DNA of 64,000 nt from Myrica gale (taxonomy: Eukaryota; Streptophyta; Magnoliopsida; Fagales; Myricaceae), in NCBI GenBank assembly GCA_963930655.1, contig OZ005612.1:11165001-11229000 (forward strand), in the 5' to 3' direction. Both the position numbers and the translations under genes were made by a program. The first letter of the stretch is position 1; each line of letters starts with the position of its first letter. The notes beneath the pieces were generated by a model. That model searched no databases and had not been told where the DNA came from. It worked only from the letters and a program-made list of their open reading frames with translations. Below are positions 1 to 11,400 of this stretch, in pieces.

Positions 1-2168
1 AGTATAACCAAATGACCAAGGGCAGCATCCTACTTAGCTCTAAAGAACCCTATCTATCATTGACATAAATTCAATATGCTATCATAGTCTAATTCCACTT
101 GCCCTTAGGTTAATGATACTGCCCGAACCTTATATACACCTTAAACCTTCATGTTTTCATTTACAAGACCTAGGTTTACATTAGCAACATCAACAACACA
201 TAATATTAAAGATCTTAACTTCAATTTCTATATGCACCTAGTCCATTTCTATTTAAACAAGCTAGCCTATTTTCAGCCCTAGCTTAAACAAAACTGTGGC
301 TATCAATGACCTTTATCTATATTTAACCACATGCATGGATAGCAATGTACTCATTTGATCACTTATAACACTAGCCGATCCATACCTTAACACTACTAAT
401 TTGGTTTCATGCTTAGTCTATTCGGCCAACATCTATTATCTCTAATCCTACATGCAACATTACTTCTCCATGATTTTAACTAATCATTACATTAAATATC
501 ATTAATCTACTTCAAATTAGAAACATTATTTTATCTAATGAAGTCACAAAATTTGGCACAATAGCAACCTATATACATGCATAACATCATCTCCAATATT
601 TAAACCAAGATACCACTTCTTAGCCCAAAACCATGGCTTTAACCCTTCCTACATCAATCAACAACATCACAACCATAACTCCAACATTCCCAGCCTAATC
701 AGATCCATTAATCATGCATCTACAAAGGAAAAAGAACACAAGACATTCGGCCAAGACAACAAGTTCATTCCTTTGAGAAAATCAAACCCTATCTTACCTT
801 TCTAAAGTTGGACGCAAGCTGATTAGGGAAACACCTAGCATAAGAATACTCAAAGTTAGATCTAGAAGGAAAAGAGAAATGAGATGGACATGCAAAGAGG
901 AAATCAAATTTCCTTTACCTCTTCCTCCCTCTATCTTACTCAGCCAACACCAAGACTTCACTCTCTTGGCTTCTCTCACTCTACCTCCTCTTGTGTGGCT
1001 ACAAAGGGCTGAGATGGGAGCAAGAAGGTGCTGTGATGAGGCTTATGGTGAGAGAAATGAGATGAGGACAGCTGCTGGAAATGGCGTGAGGAAAGGGAAG
1101 GGAAGCTTTGGAGAAATGAAGAAGTTCGGCTAAAGAGAAATGGGTGCAATGAAGTGAGCTGAAATGAAAGAGGGGTATGGAGGAGTGAAGTGCTTCGGTG
1201 AGGAGAAGTGCAAAAGCAAATGAACCTAACCTAAAACATGAGAAAAGGAGAGAGGCAACATTGTTTCTATCGCCTAAGCCTATTGGATGGCATGGGCGGT
1301 TTGTCATGCTTTTGTCCTATCTCCCTTAACTTCCATTTATTTCTTTGTCTCCTTCTTAAGCCCTTCATGTGAATCACCCAAAAAAAAACCACTTCTACAC
1401 CACTTGCCACTCACGTAAATTCTACATCTCACGTGACTCTCATTTGCCTAATATCTCATTTTGCTTTATCTTTTATCACATGGACTACTTTATAGGCACA
1501 TTAACTTATCTTTATTATAAGCACACTAACCTATCTCCATTATAAGCACACTAACTTATCTCCATTATAAGCACACTAACTTATCTCCATTATAAACACA
1601 CTAGCTTATCTCTATTACAAGCACACTAACTTATCTCCATTATAATCGCACTAACTTATCTCCATTATAAGCACACTAACTTATCTCTTAATTCTTTATC
1701 AAACTATTCTATAAGCATACTAACTTATCACTTAATTCTCCTAATGATGCTTAAGACTACCTAATGGAGATTGAGGGTACTTAATTAAAACATGGAATAA
1801 TTTATACGCACAAACAAGGAATTTCACAACCATAAATTAATATGTAATGAATTTTACTAAGAATTTCAGCAACAATAAGAAATAAAATATTCTCCAAATA
1901 TTCTTGGTATTTAATTTCGTAAATCATGGTAGCATAATAATAGGTAAATGGAAAAATTAATTCATAAAGAAATCTACCTTGAGAATTTCGGCCATGAAAA
2001 TTATACTAACATAATTTCACATCATAATAAAAATACTTAAGGAAAACTTATAGTTCAAAATATCATAATCAACTTAACATCTTACATTGGCCAAACAATA
2101 GCCCCTTGAATTTAAATTAAAAACAAATACATAGAACAAATAGCAAAAATGACATACGGGGTCTCACA
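1..2168 (-). mobile_element. Probable Ty3/gypsy LTR, cut by window edge
   Basis: No gene is visible here. The right edge reads, on the minus strand, TGTGAGACCCCG (2157-2168), the usual start of plant Ty3/gypsy LTRs and the same start as the solo LTR at 49883. Directly outside it lies a purine-rich tract on the minus strand (2169-2183) of the kind that primes plus-strand synthesis. The sequence to the left is AT-rich with one minisatellite. I infer a minus-oriented 3' LTR whose far end is outside the window. The short open frames at 794-1307 have no recognisable domains. Confidence 0.45.
1494..1690. repeat. 25-bp minisatellite, about 8 copies
   Basis: A tandem array with a 25-bp unit (core ACTAACTTATCTCCATTATA) runs for about eight copies with a few substitutions per copy. 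It lies inside the presumed LTR. No coding potential is seen. Confidence 0.85.
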
Positions 2169-3340
2169 CTCCCCCTAACTTCCTTGCCCTTCCAAAGAAC
2201 CATTGCTTGCATTGGTTTGCTAGTAACCCGTGCCTTGTCTTGGGCCTTCTCCATCTTGTGAGCATCTTCCCACAATTCTGCCATTCTTGTTGCCTATTGT
2301 AAACGTGTAGGCTGCTTCAACTTTTCCTCCTTTGCAATCCAAGACTTCAGTCCATCTATGAATATTCCAAGGAGTGCCTCCTCAGACCATCCATTGACCC
2401 ATGTCTACAACTGCCTGAACTCCTCAATGTAGGCTTGGACTTTCCCTTATTGCTCAACATGGCCAATTGGCCATGATGATTGACCAGCGGTGTGGTCCAA
2501 AGTTTTGCAAGAACTCCTCCAAGAAAGCCATCCATCCTAGCCTTTGCCCTTCTTTCTCATATTGAGCCTTCTCGTCCAAGAAAAAGCTAGTCGTGGCCAC
2601 CCTTTTCGCGCCTAGGGATCTCATAGATCTCAAATTAATGAGTTGCTTTATCAAGCCACTAATATGGATCTCTACCATAAAAACTTTGGAAAATCACCCT
2701 TCAGCCTTTGAGGCCTTTGGTTGTAACCCCCCATGACTCCTTCAATCTTCGAAGTCCTCCTCAAGGTATCTTCTTTGTTGTTGCGGTGGTTGTCTCCGTC
2801 TTGGCTCATAATCTTCACTTCTCCGGCCATTATCTCCATGGTGTCCTCCCCTCATTTCTTCTCTATCTTCCAGGCGTCACCTGGCACTTCTTGTCCTTTG
2901 CTCTTCCTCTTTCCTCTTCATGCAGAGAACCACGCAGACACCAATCTCCTTAGTAGACCTTGCAAGCTCCTTCATTTGAATGCTCACTATGTCTACTTTG
3001 TTGGTCAGTCTTTTCACCTTGTCATGCATACGAAGAGTAGAAGTGTCTAGATCTCTAAGCCTTGGATGGCTTATCTCCACCATTGTATCGTGCATGTCAT
3101 TTACAAAGGCTCTTCAAAGCCTCCAAATTTCGGCACCTCCAAATAAGCCCACAAATTGGCTCCCTCACTTGGTGCCTAAGATTAAGGAGGAGCCCAAGTC
3201 TTGGGACTTGGCTACGCGCGTGCCTAGTTGCCCACAAATCTTGCCCCTTAACTCGATCAGCTTTAACATAGTCTTGGCCGCTCTTCCACATGCTACACCA
3301 CCATGTTGGACCCTTTGGTTATGATGCCCGCGTGTAGACG
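2169..3340 (-). mobile_element. Ty3/gypsy-type gag fossil
   Basis: On the minus strand this stretch shows pieces of a retrotransposon gag. There is a coiled-coil-like N-terminal part (about 3095-2880, with the peptide LRDLDTSTLRMHDKVKRL) and, about 200-900 bp further on, the retrotrans_gag core with SEEALLGIFIDGLK (about 2385-2345). The element is broken in several places and looks old. No protease, reverse transcriptase or integrase lies between the gag and the adjacent LTR edge at 2168. The unit may therefore be a gag-only non-autonomous element, or a full element that lost its pol. Confidence 0.6.
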
Positions 3341-4139
3341 AGTCATGATAGGCTGTTGGGTTTCGCTTAGGTCCATCCAAAGCTCACTGAGGCTCAGGTC
3401 AAGCCCCAAGCCTGCCATGCGCGTGCCACCCCATGGACATTGGCCTCCCATGGGGCACCCATGCTAGGAGCCACAACATGCTACCACGATCAGCCCTTTA
3501 GGAGTCTGTCACAAGGACTGTATCAATAATTAAACTATAAAAATGAACAATCTTGACACTAAATGTCACACGGGGGCATAGGAAGAAGCATCCAACGGCT
3601 CATCCTTCCCATTTGTGTTCCAATTTAAATAGACAAGCAGATCCATCTGCCGCCTTCACCATTCGTTACTCTCTCGAGTTCATCCTCTCTACCTCTATGT
3701 CTCCATTTCTCTCACAAAATTATCAAGAAGAGAAAAGCTCTGACATTTCCCTCTGTCTTTGTCTGTCTCTAAGTTCAGTTCCCTCTCTACTTCTTACTAA
3801 CTATTTATTGCACCCTCTCTGTTCAAACTGTGCATTCAAGTTGGCTAGTTTAAGGCCACTATTTTCCCCAACCGACCCTAATCTATCACGGTTTATTGGT
3901 CTATTTTCCATCAATTACAATGAAAGTTTCGAAGATCGTAACATAGTGGATTGTTGATCGTTGAAATCAAAGCAGCCCAAGCGTGTTGTCTCCTTCAGAT
4001 TCAGGCGCACAATTCTTTTAGAGAGAATTCTAGAGAGAGAAAGTATTTCTTACATTATGTTATTTTGTTTCTCTCAAATTCTCATGCCCCATGCTCGTAC
4101 TTATCCCTATGCTCACTTATTGGAATAGCATGCACATCA
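3341..4139. other. Unassigned stretch, LTR-like pyrimidine-rich segment
   Basis: A TATTTAAATAG-like TATA box (about 3622) is followed by a pyrimidine-rich segment (3660-3800). A 134-codon open frame at 3553-3957 is Ser/Leu-rich with no domain and is most likely chance. The block around 3715-3790 recurs, diverged, at about 5305-5380. This looks like promoter/LTR sequence of a repeat rather than a gene. Confidence 0.3.
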
Positions 4140-5270
4140 TGAGGGGATTATGACACGCAACTATAATTGGTGATAAAAGACTGGTTTGCCCTCAAGTAAT
4201 AATTGCATGTGTCGACACCATTAAACCAACTCTCGAGTGTCAGTGGCATGTGTCGATTCCATCTTTATATATGTCAACACATTAATGCTGGAGAGATTTT
4301 TCAGTAGCTTGAACGTCTCCTTTACAATCCAAAAAATTTTTAAACGCCTACAATGAATAATAAGAATACTTTACCTAATACAACAGTGTTATAGAATATT
4401 TAGGACCTTTTATAAAGAGTGAGTCTTTATCCTTTTTTAAATTGATTTCAGTAAATATGGATTGACAATATTGTGTTCTAAAATCCCTCAAAGCATATAG
4501 AGTTTGTGATCATCAAAATCAAACAATATTGTTCAAGTAGCAACCTTGGGCTAACAATGTTCCGCTTTTTAATGATGACAAACAATGCGCAAGAAAAAAT
4601 CATTTGCTAAAAAGAAAAGGCTCCCCCTGAGAACAGACAGGAGTTTTTCTTATGTTTTTAGCACAATGAGCTTTGAGATTTTAGAAAAAATTTGCTAGAG
4701 TTCCAAAAATTACAAAACAAGTCAAAACACTTCTATAATCACCCTCCAAGCTTCTCAAACTCAAGACTTCAATATTCGAGACTTAAAGAGTAGAGATACA
4801 ACATTTAATGAGATTTCCAAATCTTGCATTTTGAAGCACAAGTAAAAAAAAGCATTTCTCAAGGCATTTAGATAAGCAACAATCAAAATCACAATTAACT
4901 GAAGACATCCACATAAGCAATCATCAAGAGATTGCACAAGTGATATGAAATGCATATGTACATAAATGTTAAAATGTTCCTTAAGTAACTACAAAGAGTA
5001 GCAAAATATATTTTCTCCACAATCTCTCCCCCTTTGGGATCATCAAAAAGAAAGGAGGAGGGTAACAACAAATGAAAGTGAAGGGAAAAGCTATTTAGGA
5101 AGAAGGCCAAGAGATAGGTCATATTTGCTCAGAAAGACACCCCAAGAGATGCTGAACCAGTGGACCCATCACACTTGGCCTAAGAGCCTGATCAGAATCC
5201 ATGAAGATCTTTGTAGTCTGTGATATTTCCTCAATCGTCTGCCTGATAGTGCCTCATATGGTCTCAGTAG
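4140..5270 (-). mobile_element. SIRE-like Ty1/copia fragment (LTR part and 3' internal part)
   Basis: At 4140-4555 the sequence resembles part of a copia LTR, with TGTCGACACC-type motifs and a right edge that reads TGTTAGCCC on the minus strand. At about 4556-5130 the minus strand shows the hallmark of the region downstream of pol in SIRE/Maximus-type elements: a TTTGATGATCCCAAAGGGGG phrase at about 5028-5050 and a CCCCCTGAG tract at about 4623. No intact protein remains. The element is broken and old. Assignment rests on remembered family hallmarks. Confidence 0.5.
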
Positions 5271-5763
5271 CTTGGGCCACTTCTCCACTACAATCCTCAT
5301 ATCATCTAAATTATCAAGTAGAGAAAGTTTTGACCTTTCCCTATGTCTCTATTTCAGTCTCTAAGTTCAGTTCCCTTTCCTTTTCGTCTCTCGCTCATTC
5401 TGCTTCTCTCAAATCCCAAGCAAAGAAGACCTTAAAATATGATGAGAAGAACATCAAGAAGCAGAGATCAAGAAAGGGATCTCCACCGCCGTCACCGTAA
5501 CCCTGAAATAGTATCATCAGGGAGAAGTTTAAGAGAACGCAGTTGGAGGAAATATCAGTCAGAATACAAGTTGCCTCGCAATTGTTCCTGAACGAGGGAA
5601 GAAGGTACGAGCATGATATGTTTTGAATGTTTCTTGTATTCTAAAAGTCAATAAGGCTCAGGGTTTGATCAGAATAATTTTTTGAATCCTTTTGACATAG
5701 AAAAAGTGAGGGAACACAATAGGGATCAGGGTGTGTTGTAAATAAATTACAAATTGTAATATT
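5271..5763. other. Unassigned repeat-like sequence
   Basis: The pyrimidine-rich block at about 5305-5380 is a diverged copy of the one at 3715-3790. A short Lys/Ser-rich open frame ends near 5500. I recognise no gene. Confidence 0.3.
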
Positions 5764-6079
5764 GGGATAAATACACTTTGCCCCCTTGTCTTTGGGGTCA
5801 TTTACACTTTGCACCCCGATGTTTTATTTTTGATACATTGGAACCATTATCTTCCACATTTTTGCAATCTGGACCCCGTACCCGATTTGGCCGTCTAAAT
5901 TGACAGATTTCGTCAACACGTGCCTGTGTTGACGAAATCCGTAAATTTGGACGGCAAACTGGGTACAGGGTCCAGATTGCAAAAATGTGGAAGATAATGG
6001 GTCCAATGTATCAAAAATAAAACATCGGGGTGCAAAGTGTAAATGACCCCAAAGACAAGGGGGAAAATGTATTTATCCC
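5764..6079. mobile_element. 316-bp foldback MITE (Mutator-like)
   Basis: The whole 316 bp is one inverted repeat. Arms of about 155 bp (GGGATAAATACA at 5764; its complement ends at 6079) meet around a spacer of about 6 bp near 5919-5926 (GTGTTGACGAAATC pairs with GATTTCGTCAACAC). The arms differ by only a few changes. It is flanked by TGTAATATT (5755-5763) and TATAATATT (6080-6088), a 9-bp target duplication with one mismatch, as expected for Mutator-like insertion. It has no coding capacity, and a transcript would form a long hairpin. Confidence 0.85.
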
Positions 6080-6168
6080 TATAATATTGAAGCATGGTTT
6101 TATAGCGGTCACATTCCTACTCTTTTTACACTTCCAATATAGGAAGGAAAACGCTTTAATTATAGTGG

Positions 6169-6531
6169 GGGGTAATGTCATAGTTCGCTCCTTAAGTATG
6201 GGGTACAATCAATCTAGTCCCCATAACTATAAAAATGACAATTTACGTCCTCTAATTTTTAAAAACCATCAGTGAACACACTCCATCCAAATCATCAGAC
6301 GGAAAAATATGTAAAATGATCGAAAAGCCCGTCAAAGACAAAATTAACAAAAATTAATAAAAAGTCGAGAAATAAATTAAAAAATAGATTACCGAAATAG
6401 ATTTTCAATAGTTTTATTTGAAAAATATTACCTTTTTTAAAATATGATTTTTATTTTTAATGAATTTTTTAATATTTATAGAAATTTTCTTTTGGAGGGG
6501 CATTTCAGTCATTTTACCTATTTTTGGGTCT
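6169..6531. mobile_element. Mutator-like MITE, left part
   Basis: This is the same family as the complete MITE at 39518-40042: it starts with GGGGTAA, then a GTCATAGTT phrase, a CAGACGGAAAAATATG phrase, an AT-rich centre, and GGAGGGGCATTTCAGTCATTTT at about 6496-6517. The expected right arm does not follow. A short piece resembling it (GGGGCGAACTATGA) appears at about 7437-7450, beyond the LTR-like segment starting at 6532, which suggests the MITE was split by that insertion. Confidence 0.55.
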
Positions 6532-7425
6532 TGTGAGTCCAGATAACAACCCAAGAGGGGGGTGAATTGAGTTTAACAAAATATTATACTTTTTTCCGAT
6601 AAAAACATAGGTCTGAAAAATACTTAATGCTATATAAAATGAAGAACAATAAATTATAGCAATAAAGTAAGAAAGTAAGGGAAGAAAAATAACACCATGA
6701 TTTTTAGGTGCTTCGGCCAAGACTTGTGTACATCCACCCCCAAGGTTACTGTCTTCCGTGGGCTTCTCCACTATAATCCAAGAGTTTTCTCCAGCTCACT
6801 CTTCAACTCTTACAACAAATCTCAAAGCCTATGAGATTTCTTCTATCCTCACGGGTAGGCCCAAGTGTATCCCACACTTATAGGCTTTTAAAGGTTTAAA
6901 GATATGAATGAATAAACACTAGCTTTAGAAGTTAGATCAGCAAATACAACGCTCAATAAATGGTACAAGACAAGATCTGATAGTGCTGACAGCGAGAAAG
7001 TAGCAGATCTCTTGGTAAACGTGTAGCTTTGTTTTTTTGCGTTTTCTCTCTCTTTTGGAGGCTAGGTCAAGATTGATGATGTAAGATATGCAAAATATGT
7101 CTTTTGTCTCTCCAGAATGTTGCCTTTATAGGTCTTCAATCTTGGGAGTCCCAAAGGTCTTTTTGGAATGTTGGAGAGGTGACTTAAGTGCCACAACATC
7201 TTGATTCGCGTGCTGAGTCATCATTTTAAAAAATGTGTTCCCGCAACACGTGTTAACACATATATGCCTATGTGTCGACATCATAAGTCTGGAACTGACT
7301 CACTGGTGCCTGTGACATGTGTCGACACTTCTTTCACCATATGTCGATATCATCTTCTCATGTGTCAACACTATACTTCCCATGTGTTGACACCATTAAA
7401 ATGACAATCCGGCAGCAGTGCAATG
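6532..7425 (-). mobile_element. SIRE-like copia LTR fragment
   Basis: It starts TGTGAGTCCAGATAACAACC and then GGGGGGTGAATTGAG, closely matching the start of the complete solo LTR at 39416. Later landmarks are also shared: a TGATTTTTAGGTGCTTCGGC phrase (about 6698) and a TTTATAGG...CTTGGGAGTC phrase (about 7126-7150). The tail (7240-7410) holds about six GTGTCGACAC-like palindromic motifs. The right edge is not defined by a target duplication. No coding capacity. Confidence 0.6.
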
Positions 7426-7449
7426 CGTCATACTTAGGGGCGAACTATG

Positions 7450-8434
7450 AATAAATATGGTTCTTTGCCTATGCTATCCTGTGAAAGAAACGAATTCATT
7501 TGGGTTGTTAAGTTTGGTCAAGAAGTTGGGCTTACCTGGCTTAATAGTTTTTTAGTTTCTTTATTGTTTCTTAATTTTAATATTATACAAATTTTTATTT
7601 TCGGATTATTTTAATTAAGATTTCGTTAGTTTTCAGTTTAAAATTTTGTTAATTACTTTAAATTCTTGTTTTAGTTTAATTTTTATCTTAATTTTAATTT
7701 TTTTTAGTCTAATGTGGATATTTTTTTAATAGAAAATGGTTGTGTTTGTTTCGCACGAAAATATTTTTTATTAAAATATTTTTCTTAACTTTGTATACTG
7801 AGGAAAGTAGGAAAATTTAAGTAAATGGAAAATCATAAGTAGGAATGGATCTGAATATATATTGTTTCCATCGAAGTATGCTCTCAAAAAGTTGTGCTAC
7901 ACGAGAAAAAGAGAGATTTCAAATCAAACACTGCCAAATACAATCTGAATTGTCAGATCATAATATATTTATATGGAAACCAACAAAGTTAGCTAATTTC
8001 AGGGAATGGATCTGGAAGTCAATTGGAGAGACTTCTGTTAATTGAGGGGTGGCCCAAACCACTAAAAGAGACTGCAAGAGCTGCCCAAAGACCAGAGGAC
8101 AAAGATAGTTAAGCACATTCTTTGAAACAAATTTGAGAGTGGCGATTGACCCTCTTCTCCACCAGGGCCCTTATATGCAATGAGATCCAGATAACGCCCC
8201 TGTATTACATGCTGTGAACAACCTTCATACCTGCTTTGCTGCCACCAATGAAGTTTAAATCATGACATTGACACCTACATCCGTAAGTTATGAAAGCGTA
8301 TATATACCTAGAAGAAGAAACAAAATCTCAAAAGCATGTCAGTTGCATTCACATTCACCTTCATGACCAGCATTTGCATGTCTAGCTGAATGCGTTGCCA
8401 ATTAAATTTCGGAGTGGACAGTTCCCCTACGCAA
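7450..8434. other. Intergenic, nothing recognised
   Basis: AT-rich sequence between the MITE/LTR cluster and the HGH1 gene. The 66-codon frame at 7845-8045 has no domain. The last exon or 3' UTR of HGH1 may extend into 8040-8430, but I cannot place it. Confidence 0.4.
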
Positions 8435-11400
8435 CTATTTTGAATCGGCTGGATAATAAAAGAGGCAATTACTAGTTGCAACAGTGAAATTCATGAAATG
8501 AAAGAATCCACCGCAATTGAGGAAAAGAATGGGTAAGAGGGTGGATTTCCCTACCAAGGAGCTAACTCGTTCATAAGCTTGCATTACTTGTACATTTTCC
8601 TCAGCCTTATACCCCACTTGGAGTATTCTTGGTCCATTGATAGACCATAAAGCTCTTCAACCTGCCTCCTGAAGGAAGAGGAAAACGAAAAAACAAGAAG
8701 AGATGCCAAGAAATTGGATTAAGATGCAATTCATTTGACAGTAATTAGGTGTAATGCTGGAAGTTCAGATAATTAAATAGGTATTTCTAGTAAAGCATCT
8801 CTAGCTTTACAAATTACATTGACTCCCTCAGTTATTGGCATTCTATGCCCAGGCTGGCAACCAGAGTGCAGGAGATTCATACTTCCCTTGTCTCAGCAGA
8901 TATGGTTTTAAACAGATGCTAAACGCAAGCAGCAAATTCAACAACACGTTTCATCAGAAAGGAAGAATTGATGGAATTTTTCTGACCTGTGATGCAATCA
9001 AGTATATAGCCTCTAGAGCTAGGATTCGAATTTCAGAATCAGTAACTGGTTCACGCTCAATTGAGAGTGCACTCCCAAGCTCAGGTGGCATTTTCGATAC
9101 GTCCTGTTCATTATAAATCTGGGCACAAGTTGCCAGGTCGATGGCAAAGGAATAAGAAAAAAAAAAAAAGGAATGATAGAGTTGAAAATCACATCTAAAG
9201 ATTGCATAAGGAAAACACAGAGCAGTAAATGTTGAACTTGATAACTACGAAGAAGATTTTCATAAACTGCATAGTTTTCAACTACTTTGATCTCTATCAT
9301 ATCTTTAAGTTCGTACTGCAACTTATTACACTGCAAGGATCTAAAGTTATTGACCACGATCATCAAGTTTTGACTTATGCGATAACATGCTTCAAGCAGA
9401 CAAGCACACAGTAGCAGCATTAAGTTACTGAAGGAAAGAGCACGAAAGAAGAATGCAATAACAGTGGAAGTAACAATGGTTGCAAGTGAACAAAAACAAG
9501 TTCACTCGCTTCTGTAAAAAGCACCTTTGGATTTTAAAGTGAGTATCAATTTGGTCACTACACTTGCTTGTTAAAAATTAACTCGATCTGCTACAATTTT
9601 TTGTTACTCCCAACTAAATTAATAACATGATATGCATGTCACATCTACCACATCAATATTTATGAAAGACTTCAGCTACTCTATATCTCTTTCTCTGTTC
9701 TTCTGATCTTTTACTGTATAGGATGCAAAATATGGTTTTCGATTCCTACTTATCAATCTTTCATATTATTCCTCGGTAGTTTGTAGGATTGAAATTCTAT
9801 TTCTAACAAGGCAAAAGTTATGTGCATGCCACATCATTAATTCCATAAATTTACTGGAGAAGGATTGATTTTTCCCTTCTCGAAAACCTAAAAAGTTAAA
9901 TTGTTAGAATGGAAAGCTAGAGAGTCCAAATTGATACACATATTAAACTCCAGCAATGCCATCCATAAAAGCTCCAGACATTGTTTTACTTACGACTGAA
10001 GCACTTCCCAACGAATTTAATAAACTATGAATGATTCAGAGGGTCAAAAAAAGTAAAAAATCAGAAATGATAATAAAAAAAATTACCCTGCTGCCTGCAA
10101 CCGGAAGAAGTAAAGCTGGCCAAAGAAATTCTGATATAAGAAGCAAACTGTGTAGCTCACCCTCCACGTCAAAACAACAATTCCGAATAATTTCAACAAT
10201 CTGTTATAAAAAAAATCCTGCCTTAAGATGCGGAACAAAGCGCTGGGCTATGAACGCTTAATTTGATTGAATCAGCCAAGCTTTGTTAGTGACATGCTCT
10301 TAAGCTTCAGAAGCCAAACTACATTACTAATCAACCAATGATACAAGAAGGCCATAGAATTACTTCTCATAATTTAAATATGGTGTATTTAATCTGTCAA
10401 CTTTCATTTCCTTACAAAGAGTATTACAACTCCACATTGCATGTGAAAGCTACCTACGCATGACCTTTGCTTCTTCAACAGATCATAAGGCTCTCAACAA
10501 CCCACGTTTATTTGGTCAACTACTTTAAATTCCTGTAGAATTTAACTTGTGTCACTTATCAATGTTGCTACAACCTAGAAGAGTCCTGGGGAGAGGTGGC
10601 TTGGACACCGGTCTTGCACTTCAGCATTTTGGCATGAGGTGGCCATTCCCAAAACTCTAACCCACGCACTTGCGCATTTTATAGCTTGGGTACTTACTAA
10701 TGTAGTAAGCAATGGCCCTAAAGCATAGAATCTGTAAGATTGGCACATCTAGATACGTTTGAACATGTCTTCTGATCTTACACTCGAGTAACTTCAAGGC
10801 AATTTCCTCTCGACAGTCCTAACTGGGTAAGAGTTCAATTATAAGAGCAGAACTAAGGGGACTGTCTTTCTGCTAATCATACCAAAATATGTTATGAATT
10901 TATCATGCATAAGTGGAAGTTCCATAGAAAGGAATTGACAAAGTGCTGGAAAATCCATATGACCAGAAAAGGCACCGGCAATCCAACTTCTTTTCAAGAT
11001 CTAAAGAGAATAGTTTTGCTTTTACAACATCCAAGTTTGAGAGAAGATTTTTTTTCTGTGCTTATTGTATGCTGAGAAGCCAATGCTACTAGACTCTACA
11101 AAAAAATGATCTCAACGTTCTTTTTTCGCTTCTTTCATTTTCAATTGTAACTAATCAAAAGGGTCTGAATATACATGCGAATGATAACATGAAAAGTTGT
11201 TTATAAGACCCTCAGTCCTTTTTAGAAACTATGAACATACCGCTTTCTTTCTCAATGGATTACTTGAATTAAACTTCATGGCAATTCCCTTCAGAAGCTG
11301 TCCCTTAGGTGGTAGTAAAATTTTCCTCCCTGCTTCCTGCCTTGAGATGGTTACAAGTATGGAACCCACATTTTCAAATGGATCATCTGACATACATGCA

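Noticed and set aside
1494-1690. CRISPR-like array
   Set aside because: Contiguous tandem repeat without spacers in a eukaryotic genome; a minisatellite.
3553-3957. 134-codon plus-strand open frame
   Set aside because: Low-complexity Ser/Leu/Pro content from a pyrimidine-rich repeat, no domain, no splice context.
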